Assembly (NCBI GenBank): GCA_031772625.1
Contig: CM062820.1
Location: 1,078,555,369-1,078,619,368, forward strand
From: Pinus tabuliformis
Lineage: Eukaryota > Streptophyta > Pinopsida > Pinales > Pinaceae
Reading direction: 5' to 3'
Length of the DNA stretch: 64,000 nt
Shown: positions 1-13,040 of the stretch, in pieces
Layout of the letters: every line of letters begins with the position of its first letter
How positions within the stretch are numbered: the stretch's first letter is position 1
The notes under the pieces: generated by a model
What the model was told of the DNA's origin: nothing
The model's input: only the letters and a program-made list of their open reading frames with translations
The model's database searches: none
Made by a program: the position numbers and the translations under genes

Positions 1-3000
1 ACTATATGGTTTTTGAGGAGATATAACTAGTGGATCAAAAAGTGGATTCAGAGGGAATAAAACAAACCTCTGTGGACTCTCAATGGTTTCTAGATCAGAT
101 TCCAAAGATGATGATGAGTATCAAGGTGGAGGACGAGGAGCAAGGCGTTGGATACTTGGGACAATTCCAAGTTCAATACCTTGGGCTTCAAGTGACCATG
201 AAAACTCAAGATGAACTCCTTGTGATGACCCTTCAGTGTCATATGATGAAGGGGAAATGTAAGGTGAACTTGATGGTTCAGCCACGATGAACTTTTCTCA
301 AAAACAATAAGGGGTGGTTTATTTGAGCCTACAATTAAAATTTACTATTAATCACGGAATATGAGGCCAAGGATAACTATATAGTTAAGTGATGTTATCG
401 TGAGCAGTTAAATTTTACAACTTAAAAACAAGAAATAAATAAAAAAGGGTGCATTATGCAAGAGGGTTTACCAAGTATCCATGAACCGCTATATACACCT
501 TATCCGAAACCAAGGACGTAACATACGACAACCAATCTCCCTGAATGTTATGTTTGGTGTATCACATTTACAAGGCGGCTAACTCGGTTACCTGTGGCTA
601 AAGGATAGAAACCTAGTGGGGTCTCCCAATATATACTTGACGGTACGGGGAGCACAAGTCTGTGTTAGCGTTGTCTAATGCATAACTGTTCAGTGAGAGC
701 ATTCTGATATACTTGCCATACTATAGTGCCTCCGATATACCCTAGAGTACTGGAGAACCTATGATATACTTCCTTACTGGAATATGATTTCATCCTCATG
801 ATACAATGTAGGAAGTTAACGACAACTGCTAGGCTTATAGACACCGGAACACGTCTCTAGCATAGACCTCTAAATGTTCTTGTTAAGTTCCAAACGCTCA
901 GGTTAATTCAATAAATTTTAATTTTTTTCTTGAATTAGGTTTCAATTTTGGGCTCAAACAATGTCACCTGAATCCTAGAATGCAACTATATGAAAAAAAG
1001 AAAACCTTTCATTTCAATGAATTCTATACTAATGAGGGAACATAATTCAAGAAATTATTGCATCAAACAAGAGAATGCATCAAACAATATGCCTCTACTA
1101 ACTTTTCCAAATGAAAAATGCAAGAGAAAAACTAAAATTCACTTTCACTAATGAATATGAAATCTATTGAAAGAAAAAATGACCTTCACTTCATTAAGAT
1201 GCACTTTACTTATATGATGGTCTCTTTTATTTTTAGATGCTCACATCCAACTAAGCTGCAACTAAAGAAAAAATGAAGATTTTGATTCAAAATATTCCTA
1301 ATGCAAACAAGGCATCAATCAAAGTAACACCAAACTCAAAAGCACTCAATGAAAATGTCTTTCACTTTCTCTTTCAAATAGATAAGCAAATATACTTATT
1401 TCAGTTTGCAAACCAAACAATGTAATCTATATTTTATAAATGACTAAGATGGATTTCAAATGAAAGATGACCTAATACACATGAAAAATAATTTTTCACA
1501 AGACAAACCGAAACCAATGTAAGTCAATGTTTCAAGTGATTTCACCAGATGAACAGACCTAATCATTCAATAAACCAAAGACCCGAAGGCACTCACAAGT
1601 GACAAGTGAAAACCAATTGAACTATAAACCCTAAAATAAATCCAATTGCACTCAAACACTTGAAAGTTCAAAGGAGTGAGAATTTGCTAATAAAATGAGG
1701 TAATGAATCAAAACATTAACAAAATCCAGTCATGCAAGACAAAATAAGACCTTAGGGGCTCAGACACACTGGGGTTTGATAGAGAAACCCTATATTTTTA
1801 CCAATATCAGGGTTTAGTGCAACCATTAAGGCCAAACTAGAACTGAATAGGGGATAAGCATGACCGTTTTAATAAAAGACACACTGGCAGCGTGACTGTC
1901 AGATCAAAAAGCGCGTTGGGCGAGGAATGAGGCAAAAAATAAAAATAATTTTGTAAACAATTCTAGACTGAGCACTCTAAGATAGAAACTAGTGATTGTG
2001 AAGACCTATATCAACCCAAACTAACTGAGAACACAATGGTTGATCAAACCGATCAAGACATCAGTTGAGAAAAGAGGATTAACAAGCTATAGCTTCCCCA
2101 GTTGAGTTTCCATTTTGTTGTGAAGGCAAATCCCCTTTGTAGATAGAGGTGATCCATCTAGCCCAATGAGTGGGTCTAGCAACAAACTAAACAAACTAAC
2201 ATACTACGTTTGAAAAATGCGGAAGGAAGGAGAAACCTACCTCATTCTGATGTTAATCGCTCGATCCTTAGAGGTGGCTCGGAATATTTCGCTCCAGGCC
2301 TCGCTCCTTAGTTTTTCTTCATGTCTGGAAACCTACAAGGAAGATCAAAGTACTATGTAATATATGAGAGCATATATGGCATACATAAAACATAAACTAC
2401 TTAACAAATCAAGGAACATTAAGGTAATAGCATAAACATTTACACAACTATGGAAAGTGAACATGAGATGTATGTATTAATAAGCTAAAAAGGGAAGCAT
2501 ACAACCTATGCCTTGATGTTGGAGACCTCCTTTTGGTGGATGTCCAATACCAAGAAGAGACTCTTCAAGCACTCCTTCTCCAAGCTAGAATGGGTAGCAT
2601 GTAAGCATGGTCTAAGCATAGGGATGCAACAATAAATGACCAACCATTTGGGGATGGAAGTGAGTGAATTTATAGGAAGGGAGAAGGAGTTAGGGATCCA
2701 AAAAGGAGGGAGGAAGGTCCACATATCAAGGGGAATACCCATGATGATAAGATGAAGAGGCCCAAATGAGAGAGCTCAACCATATCAACAACAACCAATA
2801 TCTAGCTCGATGTTCCTGAAGGTTTTAGTGAGCAAAGCTTCTCCTCTAGTTTGGGAAAACTTGACAGAAGAGGTTCAGCGCAAGTTTTCCTATGAAAACA
2901 CCCACTGACAGTATGACTGTATACCTGAGAAACCTACCATCAACACGGGTAGGTAATGGATAAAAACGCACTGATGCCAAAAATTAGGTTTTTAGGCAGC

Positions 3001-3956
3001 CTTCTCCATAATGGATTCAGGGTAGTTTTTGTAAAATTTTTGAATAACATGACACATATTCACAGATATTATCCCGATTATACACTATTGTGGAATACAT
3101 GCATAATACATAACCTCCTCTACGTTGATTATCAATTTATAGAAGCAGAAACAATAACATGCGCACATAGAAGCATCAATCATACATATCAACACAGTAT
3201 TTTCCCCGGGGAAATCATCTCGCTAAAAACCCCAACTATCTGTATATTATATTGATTGAGAACATGTAACAATACATAGTACAATACTTCTTGCAAGTAA
3301 TCAGTACTAGCTCCACCTGTTACACACAATACAGGTCAGATCTGATCTCCAAATCTCCTCCACTGCTTGCCTGCCTCCACTGCACAATACCTGCTAAGAA
3401 TGAATGAGAATGGTTGAACCAAACTTGTTTTTACCTCAAGAGAATCACCCACACTGGGAATCACATGAGCAGAGGCTATAATCACTTGGTATTGGCCCCA
3501 TACTGTGCAATTGTCATTGGCATTACTCAATCCATGCATGTGCAAAATCTCATGCACAACTGATAGCAATCTCAACCTCTAACACCTGTCTCCACTGAAT
3601 TATACATGCACTAAGTTAACTGATGTATTCTTCAGTTGCATTATGAGTTAATAATTAGTGAATTAATTAATAATTAATTCACACAACTCATCACTTAGTC
3701 TAGTTCAACTAAGTCAAAATGAACACAACTCCATTAACTGCTCATCTAACTCCACAGAACTCACATGCATGAGTTCTAACTGATGTCATGCATGCAATAG
3801 CTCAAATGACTCATAAGAAAAGCGTATTTCCTTCTGATAGCTGCATGTGCCACATTTGTATCTCAAACTGAAGTGCTCCAAGAGAATAAGATAAAGTTTA
3901 GAGTCCAAATATTACTAAGGGCTAATAATATTGATTGTTTCTATTTTTACTTGACA
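1..3956. other. No recognisable gene (decayed non-coding DNA)
   Basis: AT-rich sequence with only short open frames on either strand, none with a motif I recognise. The frame at about 30-290 is acidic and Gly/Arg-containing and could be a scrap of a retroelement gag, but there is no zinc knuckle or other diagnostic residue. I see no tRNA, LTR pair or target-site duplication. Confidence 0.5.
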
Positions 3957-4107
3957 GTCTAAAAATAGACTCTGATCACTCCTGCTATGATCCAAAAATA
4001 GAAGTCCATCTATTTTTCCCAACATGACCAATCATCCATAAACAACAAACTGCAACTCATAGACCATGATCCATATGTCTAAAAATAGACATAGTCTAAA
4101 AATAGAC
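3957..4107. repeat. Three copies of a 14-bp imperfect palindrome
   Basis: GTCTAAAAATAGAC occurs at 3957-3970, 4077-4090 and 4094-4107. GTCTA and TAGAC are complementary, so each copy can form a small hairpin. It lies just beyond the last recognisable coding trace of the copia gag relic on its right and may mark the edge of another repeat. No function can be assigned. Confidence 0.7.
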
Positions 4108-4185
4108 TTTGTGCCAAAACTTGCCTGCGGGACCACTTAGTGAAGGTGACTCCTTTCCACTAAGCTCCATCATCTTGTTGCATTC

Positions 4186-5175
4186 TCAACAATCATTTCT
4201 TGTTGCACACGTTTCAACAGTTTTCCTTTGATTCTTCAAGGAGGTTTTGGCCTGTATATCATGATGGATATGTTGCACAGTAGTCAATGTTTTGGCACTT
4301 CGCGATATGGTACAGGAAGTGAATAGGAGATATGACAAAATTTTGTGTAACAACTTCCTCCACTTCTTTGGTGATATGGGCTTCTTATCTTCCCCTTTTG
4401 TTATTGTCCTTCTTGAGCTTAGGACAATCTCTCTTGTAATTCCCACATTCTTGAAATCCATAGCAATCAACTTTTTCCATATTCTTCTTTTTCTGAGGAC
4501 CAAATTTTCTGAATTTTCTTTTTCTTTTTGTCATTGTAGCATATGCTTAATTTTGCTCATTTGATCCTACATCAGTTTTTGCCTTCAACCTAGTTTCTTC
4601 AATCTTGCATAAATACCATATATCCTTGAATGGAGTAGCTTCCTTCTTCCCATAAATGCTTGACGTAAAGTTCCCCATTCCTCTGGTAGTCCATTTAGTA
4701 CTACAGCAATCTCTTTGTCAGACATTATTTCTCCCAAATGTTGACGTTGGTCCCTTATTTCAGATATTCTCATAAAGTATGAGGCTATTCATTCTTCTTT
4801 TGATATCCTTAGCTTGTAGAGTTATTGCATTAATGACATAACTTATCTTGTAGTGCTTACGGAAAAAAACTATACTAGTTTGTCATATATTTATTTTGAA
4901 GTTTTGAGTTTAGATACATATGGAATGAGGGGATCCTTGATGGATTATATGGCAATCCTTTGGGCCCTTACTTCCCATTTCATAAACCTTGTACGTGCTT
5001 GAGCATATTCTTTTGGAGGATAGGTGATTGAGCCCTTAACATGTTCCATGACCTCATTTTCAATGAGATTTAGAACTGTCCTTTTCTTCCATGTAAGAAA
5101 GTTTGAAGTTCCAACCAACTTGTTGCTTTCCTAACAAAAAGTTGTTTTGACAAATTCAGATGTAGACATAAATAT
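4186..5175 (-). pseudogene. Ty1/copia gag relic
   Basis: Minus-strand translation, with several stops and frame changes, reads as a plant copia Gag, the capsid protein that packages retrotransposon RNA. Seen in order: an N-terminal stretch with NKLVGTSNFLTWK near 5110, a helical stretch ending in RISEIRDQRQHLGE (near 4740-4770), the family-typical VVLNGLPEEWGTLRQ (about 4680-4720), and a decayed zinc knuckle near 4430-4475 reading DCYGFQECGNYKRDCPKL. In the knuckle the C-x2-C spacing and the histidine are lost. A primer-binding site and LTR lie just upstream (5653-6038), which supports a 5' end of an element. No protease, integrase or RT follows, so the element is truncated at or near 4.2 kb. 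Confidence 0.75.
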
Positions 5176-5652
5176 ACTTACTTGTGAATATTCTCCTTCA
5201 AATTTCTACCTCCTTAAATTTTATGATGATATAGATAGCATAAAACTTCTCCTTGATGAAGATAGTTTTCTTCAAGAGTGATCCTTGGCTCCAAAGAGAG
5301 GGAGGTCACCATAGAACTTTTGACGATGATGAAAATGTCCTTGTTGATGATGATGACAATGCCCTTGAGTAGGCTTCAATTTATTTTTATTTGTAGATAT
5401 CTTTAGCTTGAGTAGATGTAGGGACTTTGTGGTATCTTTCTTTAATGTTGACTTGAGTATCCCAAGACTTCTTCTAGTGTAGACTTCTTCTTTGACCGAT
5501 CTAGGGTTTTGACACTTCCTTTAATGATGATGTAGACCTTGACTTCAAACTTCTTTGAGGATGAGATGATATCATATATGCTTTGATGCCCTTTTATTAT
5601 TGAATTATTGAGTGTCCCTTTTTGAGCTACCCTTCCTTGATATGTCACCTTA

Positions 5653-5664
5653 GCTCTGATACCA
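5653..5664 (-). promoter_or_regulatory. Primer-binding site (initiator tRNA-Met type) of the copia relic
   Basis: The minus strand reads TGGTATCAGAGC, the standard plant LTR-retrotransposon site complementary to the 3' end of initiator methionine tRNA. It directly abuts the LTR end at 5665 and precedes the gag relic in the same orientation. Confidence 0.85.
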
Positions 5665-6038
5665 TGTTGAGAAATATAGGGTAGAAATAAAAGGTTATTC
5701 CTCTAGCAATGATAACTTCTTTTGAATACTTTTTACTTCTTTAGATTAGGTTGTTATTTGAATTATATTTTTAAAGTGTTATTCTTCATCAAATAACTAA
5801 CAAACCATAAAAAATATTGAGACAAGAGACACATGATGTATGCGATCATCTAGGGCTAAAACCTCTCCAACTTGAGAGGAAAACCCTAACAAATTCTTCT
5901 TTTTATAGAATCTCCAAGTGATGAATTCAAATACGAAGACCATTGACCTATTAACCTATTCAAGGCCAAGTCACAAGACCCTTCTTCACTACTTATTCTT
6001 CTTGAACAATTCAACACTAGTCAAACTGACTTCTAACA
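5665..6038 (-). repeat. Putative 5' LTR of the copia relic (374 bp)
   Basis: Read on the minus strand it begins TGTTAGAAG and ends CTCAACA immediately before the primer-binding site, giving a TGTT...AACA terminal inverted repeat. The inner boundary is fixed by the binding site; the outer boundary at 6038 is inferred from the TGTT start only. No second copy of this LTR was noticed in the window, consistent with a truncated element. Confidence 0.55.
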
Positions 6039-7070
6039 CTGCACATTTTAACTATTCTGAAATTTAAGCCTTCCTCCACAGTCCTGCAATTCTCGGCTGC
6101 CTGAAAATTCTACAAGTTCACATGTGTGGGATGAATTATGGATCTTGATGGTGATTTATTTCTTCGCTTGGCATGAGGGCTTCTACTTGTGACCTTGGCT
6201 ATAAATAATGTTTGATTTGTGACCTTCTTGATGATTTCTTTAGGGAAGGATATGATACTACTGCAGAAACCCTAGTTTTTTTAACACGTGCGAGGATAAT
6301 AGCCCAAAATAGTGCCAAAATACCTCAGTTTATGTTCCTCCTTTCTTCGCTTGATGTTGAACCATTTCTCTAGTGTTTCTTGCACTTCCTTCTCTATTTT
6401 AGATGTTGGACCAAATTGTTCTTCAAGAGATGTCAAATGCTCCTATATATAGTGGTTTTTCCATGCAAGGTAGGCTGACTTGATTATATGCCTAGGCCGA
6501 CATGCTATTCTAGAATCATCTTCATTTCTTTTGAAGGCCGACTTGAGGGAGTTATTGTGACAAGGTCTTAGAGGGTTTGTGACTCAAATAAATTCTCTTT
6601 TTACAATGTATGACATGACCAAATGGGTCTTCAATACTTGACATTGACTCAATAAGCTTTATTACTTGATGACCAATCCTAATAGCTCTCAATGGGAGAT
6701 TTATCTATAAAAATAAAATTACTTGAGCATGAAACCCATGAATTAAGCATAACATAAATAATTTTAGTTTTCTTCTTTACATAAATTACAAAAAAATCAT
6801 GATTACACTTGTCCTTATGAAGATTGAACTTAGTTACATATTTCAACACCTGGAAGGGTGGTTTAGCCCTTGGGGGTCCTGTATCACCAAAGTGAAGTCA
6901 ATAAAGTTTGGGTTTGTCAATTCCACTTCCTTAAGGTGATCTAGGAGGTTGAATCATATCATAGTAACTCCTTGTCACATGTTTAGCTCGACAATCTGGT
7001 GAAAGTGGGTAGATATGGGAGGGATGGTTACAAATATAAAGACAATGTGGAGCATATCACATTCAAAGAG
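6039..7070. other. No gene recognised
   Basis: AT-rich non-coding sequence with no open frame or repeat I can assign. Confidence 0.5.
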
Positions 7071-7229
7071 TTCTTAACTAGCTCCCCACTTTTTATTGGA
7101 CAAAATTATGGCACCGAGATCTACAAATGGAAAATTGAGAATTATGGCACCGAGTTCTTAACTAGCTCCCCACTTTTTATTGGACAAAATTATGGCACCG
7201 AGATCTACAAATGGAAAATTGAGAATTAT
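7071..7229 (+). repeat. 84-bp tandem duplication inside a short open frame
   Basis: The block 7071-7154 (starting TTCTTAACTAGC) is repeated almost perfectly from 7155. The unit is 28 codons, so the open frame at 6999-7322 stays open through both copies. The near identity of the copies suggests a recent duplication. The encoded peptide resembles nothing I know. It lies about 0.4 kb upstream of the gypsy pol relic and may be part of that element. Confidence 0.85.
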
Positions 7230-7689
7230 GAATCTAAAGTGAAAGAATGTTGGGAAATTGAAGCAGTATCGAGAGAGAAGGTCCAACCATGTTTTTCCAT
7301 ACAAGTCATGCATATAATCTAAGAAAAGGAAAAAGAAAATAAATGGCATCTTTACTACCATCTTATTTAAATGGAGGCTCCAATAATCTTAGATTCAAGA
7401 AATAAGTTCCTTCCGTGAATCACATTGAGTAAATGACCAAATCTATTGGAAAGTAAGGGAGAATGTAGAGTTTGGTGAAAAATTTCATTATTCAATCAAA
7501 TCATTAGTGGGATACTCATTCAACCCGACTCTATACTTCGAAAATAACAAAAAAAATTTATCAAAAGGTTAGGAGGTCATAAGTTATCAATACAAGAAAA
7601 TATCCCAACATTGGAGGTCCTAAGTTATCAATTTATATCAATTTATACCATTTATTGGGCAAATAATCCAAAGTGTAGTATCCAAGGAA

Positions 7690-9640
7690 GGAATAAAGGT
7701 ACATATGGCAAAGATCAAAGTAATCTTGGACTTAAAGCCTCAAGTTGATAAAAAACGGATCAAAATATTTTTGTGGCACACAAGATACTACAAGAAATTT
7801 ATAAGGCATTACTCTGACAATAATTTTCCAATGGATGAATTATTGAAGAAGGATGTTCCATATGTATGGATGACAAAATGCAAGCAATCATTCCAATTAT
7901 TGAAGAAGAAGATTGTTCAAGAACCTATTTTAAAGTTTTTTAACTAGTCGAAAAAATTGCATGTTCATGTCAATGCTTCTATTGTATCAGTCAGGGTTAT
8001 CTTAGAATAGTTGGATAAAGAGTCTATAGACCATCCTAATGTGTATGCCAATTGGAAGTTAAATAAGGCTAATAGAAATTACTTGAAAAGTGAAATAGAA
8101 GCACTCTCCATGATCTTTTCACTAAAAAAATTCTATCATTATCTCCTTGCTAACCCATTCATATTCTTTACAAATCACCAAGCACTAAGATATCTTGTTA
8201 TTAAGCTAGACCATCAAGGAAGGATCTATCGATGCCTATTATTATTTCAATAATTTGAGTTTCAAGTCATTTTCCAACATGGTAAGAAGAATGTGGGGCT
8301 TAATCATCTGTCCCAACAAGAAATGGGGGAAGAATCAACATACCCGGAAGACGACATACCAGATGCTCACCTGTTTAAATTAGAATAAATTCCTTTATAG
8401 TTGACAGACATCACACATTTTATACACGCATGGAAAGCACCTAATGGACTGACAAAGAAAAAAGAAAAATACCTTACCAATTAAAGTGGCACCATTTTCG
8501 CTAATAAATGGTCAATTATACAAACTAGGCCTAGATGAGATAGTCAGATGGTCTGCATTGGAACATGAAAGGGAATATATAATTAATGAAACCCATAAAG
8601 GAATGGCATGCATACATTATTAAGGTGACATGACCACAAGGAAAATTTTACAGACATGATTATGGTGGTTGAATATATTTTGAGACTATCAAGTACAAGT
8701 CCAAAAATGAGATGTATGTCAAATATTAGGTCAATCATTAGCAATGAATCATATGCCACTCCACTCAATTAACATGACACTACCTTTTGATATTTAGGCA
8801 ATCAACTTTTTCGAACCATTTCACAAAAGAGCTAGATGGAAACAAGAAAAATATAATAGCAGTGGAGTATTTGACGAAGTGGGTGGAAGTCGAGCCAGTC
8901 GAGTCATGTACCAAAGAAGTAGTAGCTAAATTTATTTATGAAAATATAGTAACTTAATTCGGCCACCCCTTAACTATAATTAGTGATATGGGCACTCATT
9001 TTATTAACACTACAATTCAAACATTGATGCAAAATTTCATGATTGATTATAGAAAAATAACTTCCTACCACCTATAGGTAAACGATGTTGTAGAACCATT
9101 CAATAAAAAATTGCATAAAGGAATTACCAAGATATGCAACCTCGATAGAGATAATTGGGATGATAAAATCCCATCTATATTGTGTGAATATTGTACGACA
9201 TATAAGCAATTGACTAGGTTTACACCATTCAATTTGGTTTATGAGTAAGAGGTTGTTGTACCACTTCATTATATATCAAATGCTACAATTGTGTCGACTA
9301 TCCTAAAATATAATAAAAAAGTAAAAAATGAATGATTCCATCAACTCTGATGCTTAGAATAAGATATACTCCATGCACTTAATTAGCAACAACTTAGTAA
9401 GAGTTAGTAAAAATCATGGCATGACAAAAATCTGTAGACCAAGAACTTAAAAGTCAGAGACTTACGTTTGCTTTATGACAATTGAGTGAAGGGAAAGCCT
9501 ACAAAATTAGAAATTGTATGGATTAGTCCCTTCGTTATCAAAGATATAGGTTCTTCAAGGGCTATACAATTAAATATATTACAAGGAAACTTATTTAAAT
9601 CACCTTCCAATGGTGCCTAACTGAAAAAGTATAGCTCTTG
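7690..9640 (+). pseudogene. Ty3/gypsy pol relic (RT end, RNase H, integrase)
   Basis: Decayed plus-strand polyprotein with many stops. At 7705-7947 is the tail of reverse transcriptase and connection domain (MDELLKKDVPYVW, then QSFQLLKKKIVQEPILKF). At 8011-8340 is RNase H (EALSMIFSLKKFYHYLL, FTNHQALRYLV); the catalytic Asp of the usual FTDH motif is Asn here. At 8870-9260 is the integrase core (YLTKWVEVEPVES, ISDMGTHFIN, TRFTPFNLVYE), with the integrase C-terminal part near 9450-9600. The RT YXDD part lies upstream and is missing. Many stops look like CAA/CAG changed to TAA/TAG. It is continuous with an extra ORF, a polypurine tract and an LTR downstream, so 7.7-11.85 kb is the 3' half of one element. 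Confidence 0.8.
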
Positions 9641-10318
9641 ATACGCATTAGCATGTGGCTAGTGAAAAAATCTATGAGTCACTAGCTACATGAGCTAGCC
9701 TGAAAAGCACATTATGGAAATACAAGCTAACCAATTGCATATATAACTGTATATTTCTATTTAATTATGTAATTAAAATTTCTAAGTTAGAAAGTTACTA
9801 GAAGTGATTATAAAATCTTGAGAAAATAATAGGTATACCAGCGAAACGAAACGTTAATAAGGAAAGAAATAATTAGAATAAAGAAACAAGCATATGGAAT
9901 AATGGAGCATGGATAAGAATTGAGGAAATATATAAACAACAAGACACGACAAAGGAACTAACATCATCATGAAAGGAGAGAAGAATCACGAAGGGAATTC
10001 AAAGAACATCATCACAAAGAAACTAACTCGACTAAACGAAATACAACTCAACTCATAAGTTGGTCCGACCAACCCACTGACCCGACTGAAAGGATTATAG
10101 ATAAAGTCGGCAATATCGACCATAGGAAGTCACTCAACTTAACCAATGGAAAAGAAGAAAGAAAAAAAAGTAAAAGTAAAACGAATCAAACAAATACATT
10201 CGACCATCATGCCTCTTTTAACCAGACAATGGAGTGACATTTAAAATCATGTGGTGTCGCATTAAAGCCTAAATCTAAATCGACCACCAAATCTAAAAAA
10301 TTAATTGAGCCACATGCC
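9641..10318. other. Spacer within the gypsy relic, no gene seen
   Basis: A-rich sequence between the integrase relic and the downstream extra ORF. No conserved motif recognised. Confidence 0.45.
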
Positions 10319-11300
10319 TTGCACAAGTTGATAGATATGAAAAATATGAGCATTATTGTGACAAGACAACTTCAAACTGAGTCTAAGTTCAAAATCAATG
10401 CGAAATTCAATTCAACAACTATAAATAAAAAGAGACGAATCACATCGCCCATTAGTTTTGTTGAGTTTTCACTAGAGAGAGCGGTTGAGATTTCAGAAAT
10501 CCCAGACCTACTAAGCTTGGTTATTTATGATCTTGAATTGCTCGAGTGTATAAGAATCAAATAGTTGCAAGAAGATTTCAAAATGGTTAGGAAGAGAGTG
10601 CATTTTTAGGAACCATATGTCGTAGTAGAACCGATGAAAAAATATCAGTTTGACTAGGTGACTACAACAAAGTTGCGAGTCCAAATTAATAATATTAGAT
10701 AGAAAAAATTTGATGAACCCTTTTGGGAGAAGCACGCCGAATAATTCATATAGTGGGATAAAGCTAATAACAAATGGATTGAGTAGACCCAAATCTTACA
10801 TGAAACGAGAATCTAGGACATTCTCAACGCGCCATTAATTGCATATTTGCATGGATTGAAGGAAGGTGTGACATAGTATATTGTTAGTCAGGGCCACAAT
10901 GGTGTTCCATGGTTAGAAAAAACATTATCTATTTCGGTGAGTGCAATCTATAACCTCACTAGTCTACCACATAGAGGAGATAAAATCCAAAATACAATAA
11001 ATGTGACTACGTGGATTAGAAAATTTATAGGTGGGGTAAAAGCAACTAATTTTTAAGGTTTAATTATTGGCCAAGTTTAGGATGTGTCTAGATCTCTGAA
11101 CATAGATCAAATATACAGGAAATGGATGTAGAAGGAAATTGGTCCCTAGTAGAAAGAGAAAGAAGAGGAATTTAAATATTAAAGCCATTGGACGGAGGTC
11201 AAGAAGCATTAGTGGATTAGCTAACCACAACTGCAAGGTAGATATCTCAAGAAATGACACCATTGTAGCCTTGTCCCTTAGTGGTTCCATCATTATCTTT
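10319..11300 (+). pseudogene. Extra ORF between integrase and 3' LTR of the gypsy relic
   Basis: Plus-strand sequence with about a dozen stops but long readable stretches in nearly one frame, for example LLSLVIYDLELLECIRIK (10,511-10,564) and NVTTWIRKFIGGVKATNF (about 11,000-11,057). Most stops could be former CAA/CAG codons. Its position after integrase and just before a polypurine tract and LTR matches the additional ORF known in some Tat-lineage and Athila-lineage plant gypsy elements. I recognise no domain in it, so its function is unknown. It could also be the edge of an unrelated insertion. Confidence 0.45.
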
Positions 11301-11398
11301 TGATAATTCTCCTCTCTTCTTTTCTATGTATTGTATCAAATTTTCTAAAAAAATTGTAAGTCTCCAAATTTCTCCCTTCTTCAGGATGAAGAATGCAT

Positions 11399-11413
11399 TA
11401 AGGGCGGGAGAGA
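11399..11413 (+). promoter_or_regulatory. Polypurine tract of the gypsy relic
   Basis: AAGGGCGGGAGAGA-type purine run immediately before TGTTGGAGG. This is the expected primer for plus-strand DNA synthesis directly upstream of a 3' LTR. It fits the plus-strand order pol, extra ORF, tract, LTR. Confidence 0.65.
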
Positions 11414-11568
11414 TGTTGGAGGGGCTAGTTGACTTAGTCAATTAGCCTATTCGAGACAAGATAAGAAATATGTATTGTAAAGTGGGTTGACTTTCTACTC
11501 AATTCAACTCCCTAAGTAGATTATAGAGAATTGGTTTTGATAGTTAAACTGTTGTAAATATAGATACA

Positions 11569-11642
<74 letters not shown>

Positions 11643-11850
11643 GTAGATCATGTATCTATCTATATTTATATATGCACATCCATATAATGGTTTGAATTGC
11701 TCATTAAGAGACTATAATATAAAGTGTTGCCTCACTTGTTCTCTACTACTTTGTGTCTCTTATGTTATTATTATGTTCCATATGATTATTTGAGTTCTTA
11801 CTGTCCTTGCTACTAGTAACCAATGTGCACTATTTGCTAGACTACAACAC
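11414..11850 (+). repeat. Putative 3' LTR of the gypsy relic
   Basis: Starts TGTTGGAGGG just after the polypurine tract; a plausible end is ...CTACAACA near 11,850. It is expanded inside by a dinucleotide run. The matching 5' LTR was not found in the window, so the right boundary is uncertain. Confidence 0.45.
11571..11640. repeat. (AT)35 microsatellite
   Basis: An uninterrupted AT dinucleotide run of about 70 bp inside the putative LTR. It is followed by more imperfect ATCTATAT sequence. Confidence 0.95.
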
Positions 11851-12219
11851 TATGTAAGTGAAGAGAAAGGAAAAAAAAATGAATTAGAAGAACTCAAAAA
11901 GGACAAATAAAATGTTGATTCCAAGGAAAGGGTAAAAACATAAGCTAAACAAGCAAAGACATAAACATTGAATCTAAATCTAAAGATGATGATAAAGTCA
12001 AGAGGACAAAAGAAGTTGATATCAAGGACAAAGAGGAAGTAGAAGCAAAATGGAATTAATAATTAGATGATAAGGATAATCACGACACATATATTAGTAT
12101 ATAAAAGGATAAAGTTGAAGCAAGAACACAAGCTAAATTGAAGCCAGAAGTTAAGAAAATGGGGGTAATATAAAATGGAATATAAATCAAAAGCATAAAA
12201 GTAAAGAAGAATAGAGGAA

Positions 12220-13040
12220 GCTCAAGATGAGGTTGAGGAAAAGAAGAAAACACAAGGAAAAGAAGAAAAGAAATGAAATATTAAGATGGATGAAGGAAAT
12301 ATTAAAATGCACGACCAATAAATTACGGTGGAATTTTACACTCTCTAGACATTTTTTAGTTCGTTTTCTCCAAATGGTCATCACAAGAGAGGACCAATTC
12401 GTACACCAATTCATGAAATGGCCAACATAGAAACTTACATTTTATAGGAAAATGAAGTAAGTGGTAAGACAAACTCATAAACATGGAAAATTTATCACTA
12501 ATTAAGAAATGGTACCCACCTAATATGGATTGGATCAATATAATATTTTTCGTCCATATTGATGCCTTTAGAATGGAAAATTTGTAGGAATTAGTTTGTA
12601 GGATCATTTTTATCTGTGGTCCCAATGTAAAAAAAATTTAGGTCAAAAACTTTAGGAGCCATTTTAAGGCATTAGATAGAAAATTTTTATGGTCACAACC
12701 TTACTATGGACCTAGATTCCATAATATACACATTAATATCTTTTCAACAACATTGCCTCGATTAGATCTCGTATGAGAAATTTACACCTCTTGAAATTTG
12801 ACCTATCAAAATTGAACACCATAATTCACGAGGATGCCATTTCAACCCCTATTACTCATGGAAAAGAGCCTAGACATATGGTAAGTATGAAGAATAATCT
12901 AGAAGGTTCAATTTTTAACTGATACTAAGAGTTCAATGAGTCAAAATTAACCACTAATAGGCTATCGAAACGTGTTATAACCATGCCACTGGTATGAAAA
13001 GAGGTTCCATTATATTCATGTGAATTTCGTTCCATAGGTG
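12220..13040 (+). pseudogene. Unidentified decayed coding relic
   Basis: After a Lys/Glu-rich start (KRRKHKEKKKRNE) the plus strand reads in essentially one frame from about 12,478 to 13,040, with roughly fifteen stops. Long clean stretches occur, for example NNIASIRSRMRNLHLLKFD followed by LSKLNTIIHEDAISTPITHG. TAA and TAG dominate, as expected if CAA/CAG codons mutated by cytosine deamination. No known domain is recognised. The setting beside an LTR suggests a retroelement protein, but this is inference. Confidence 0.35.
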
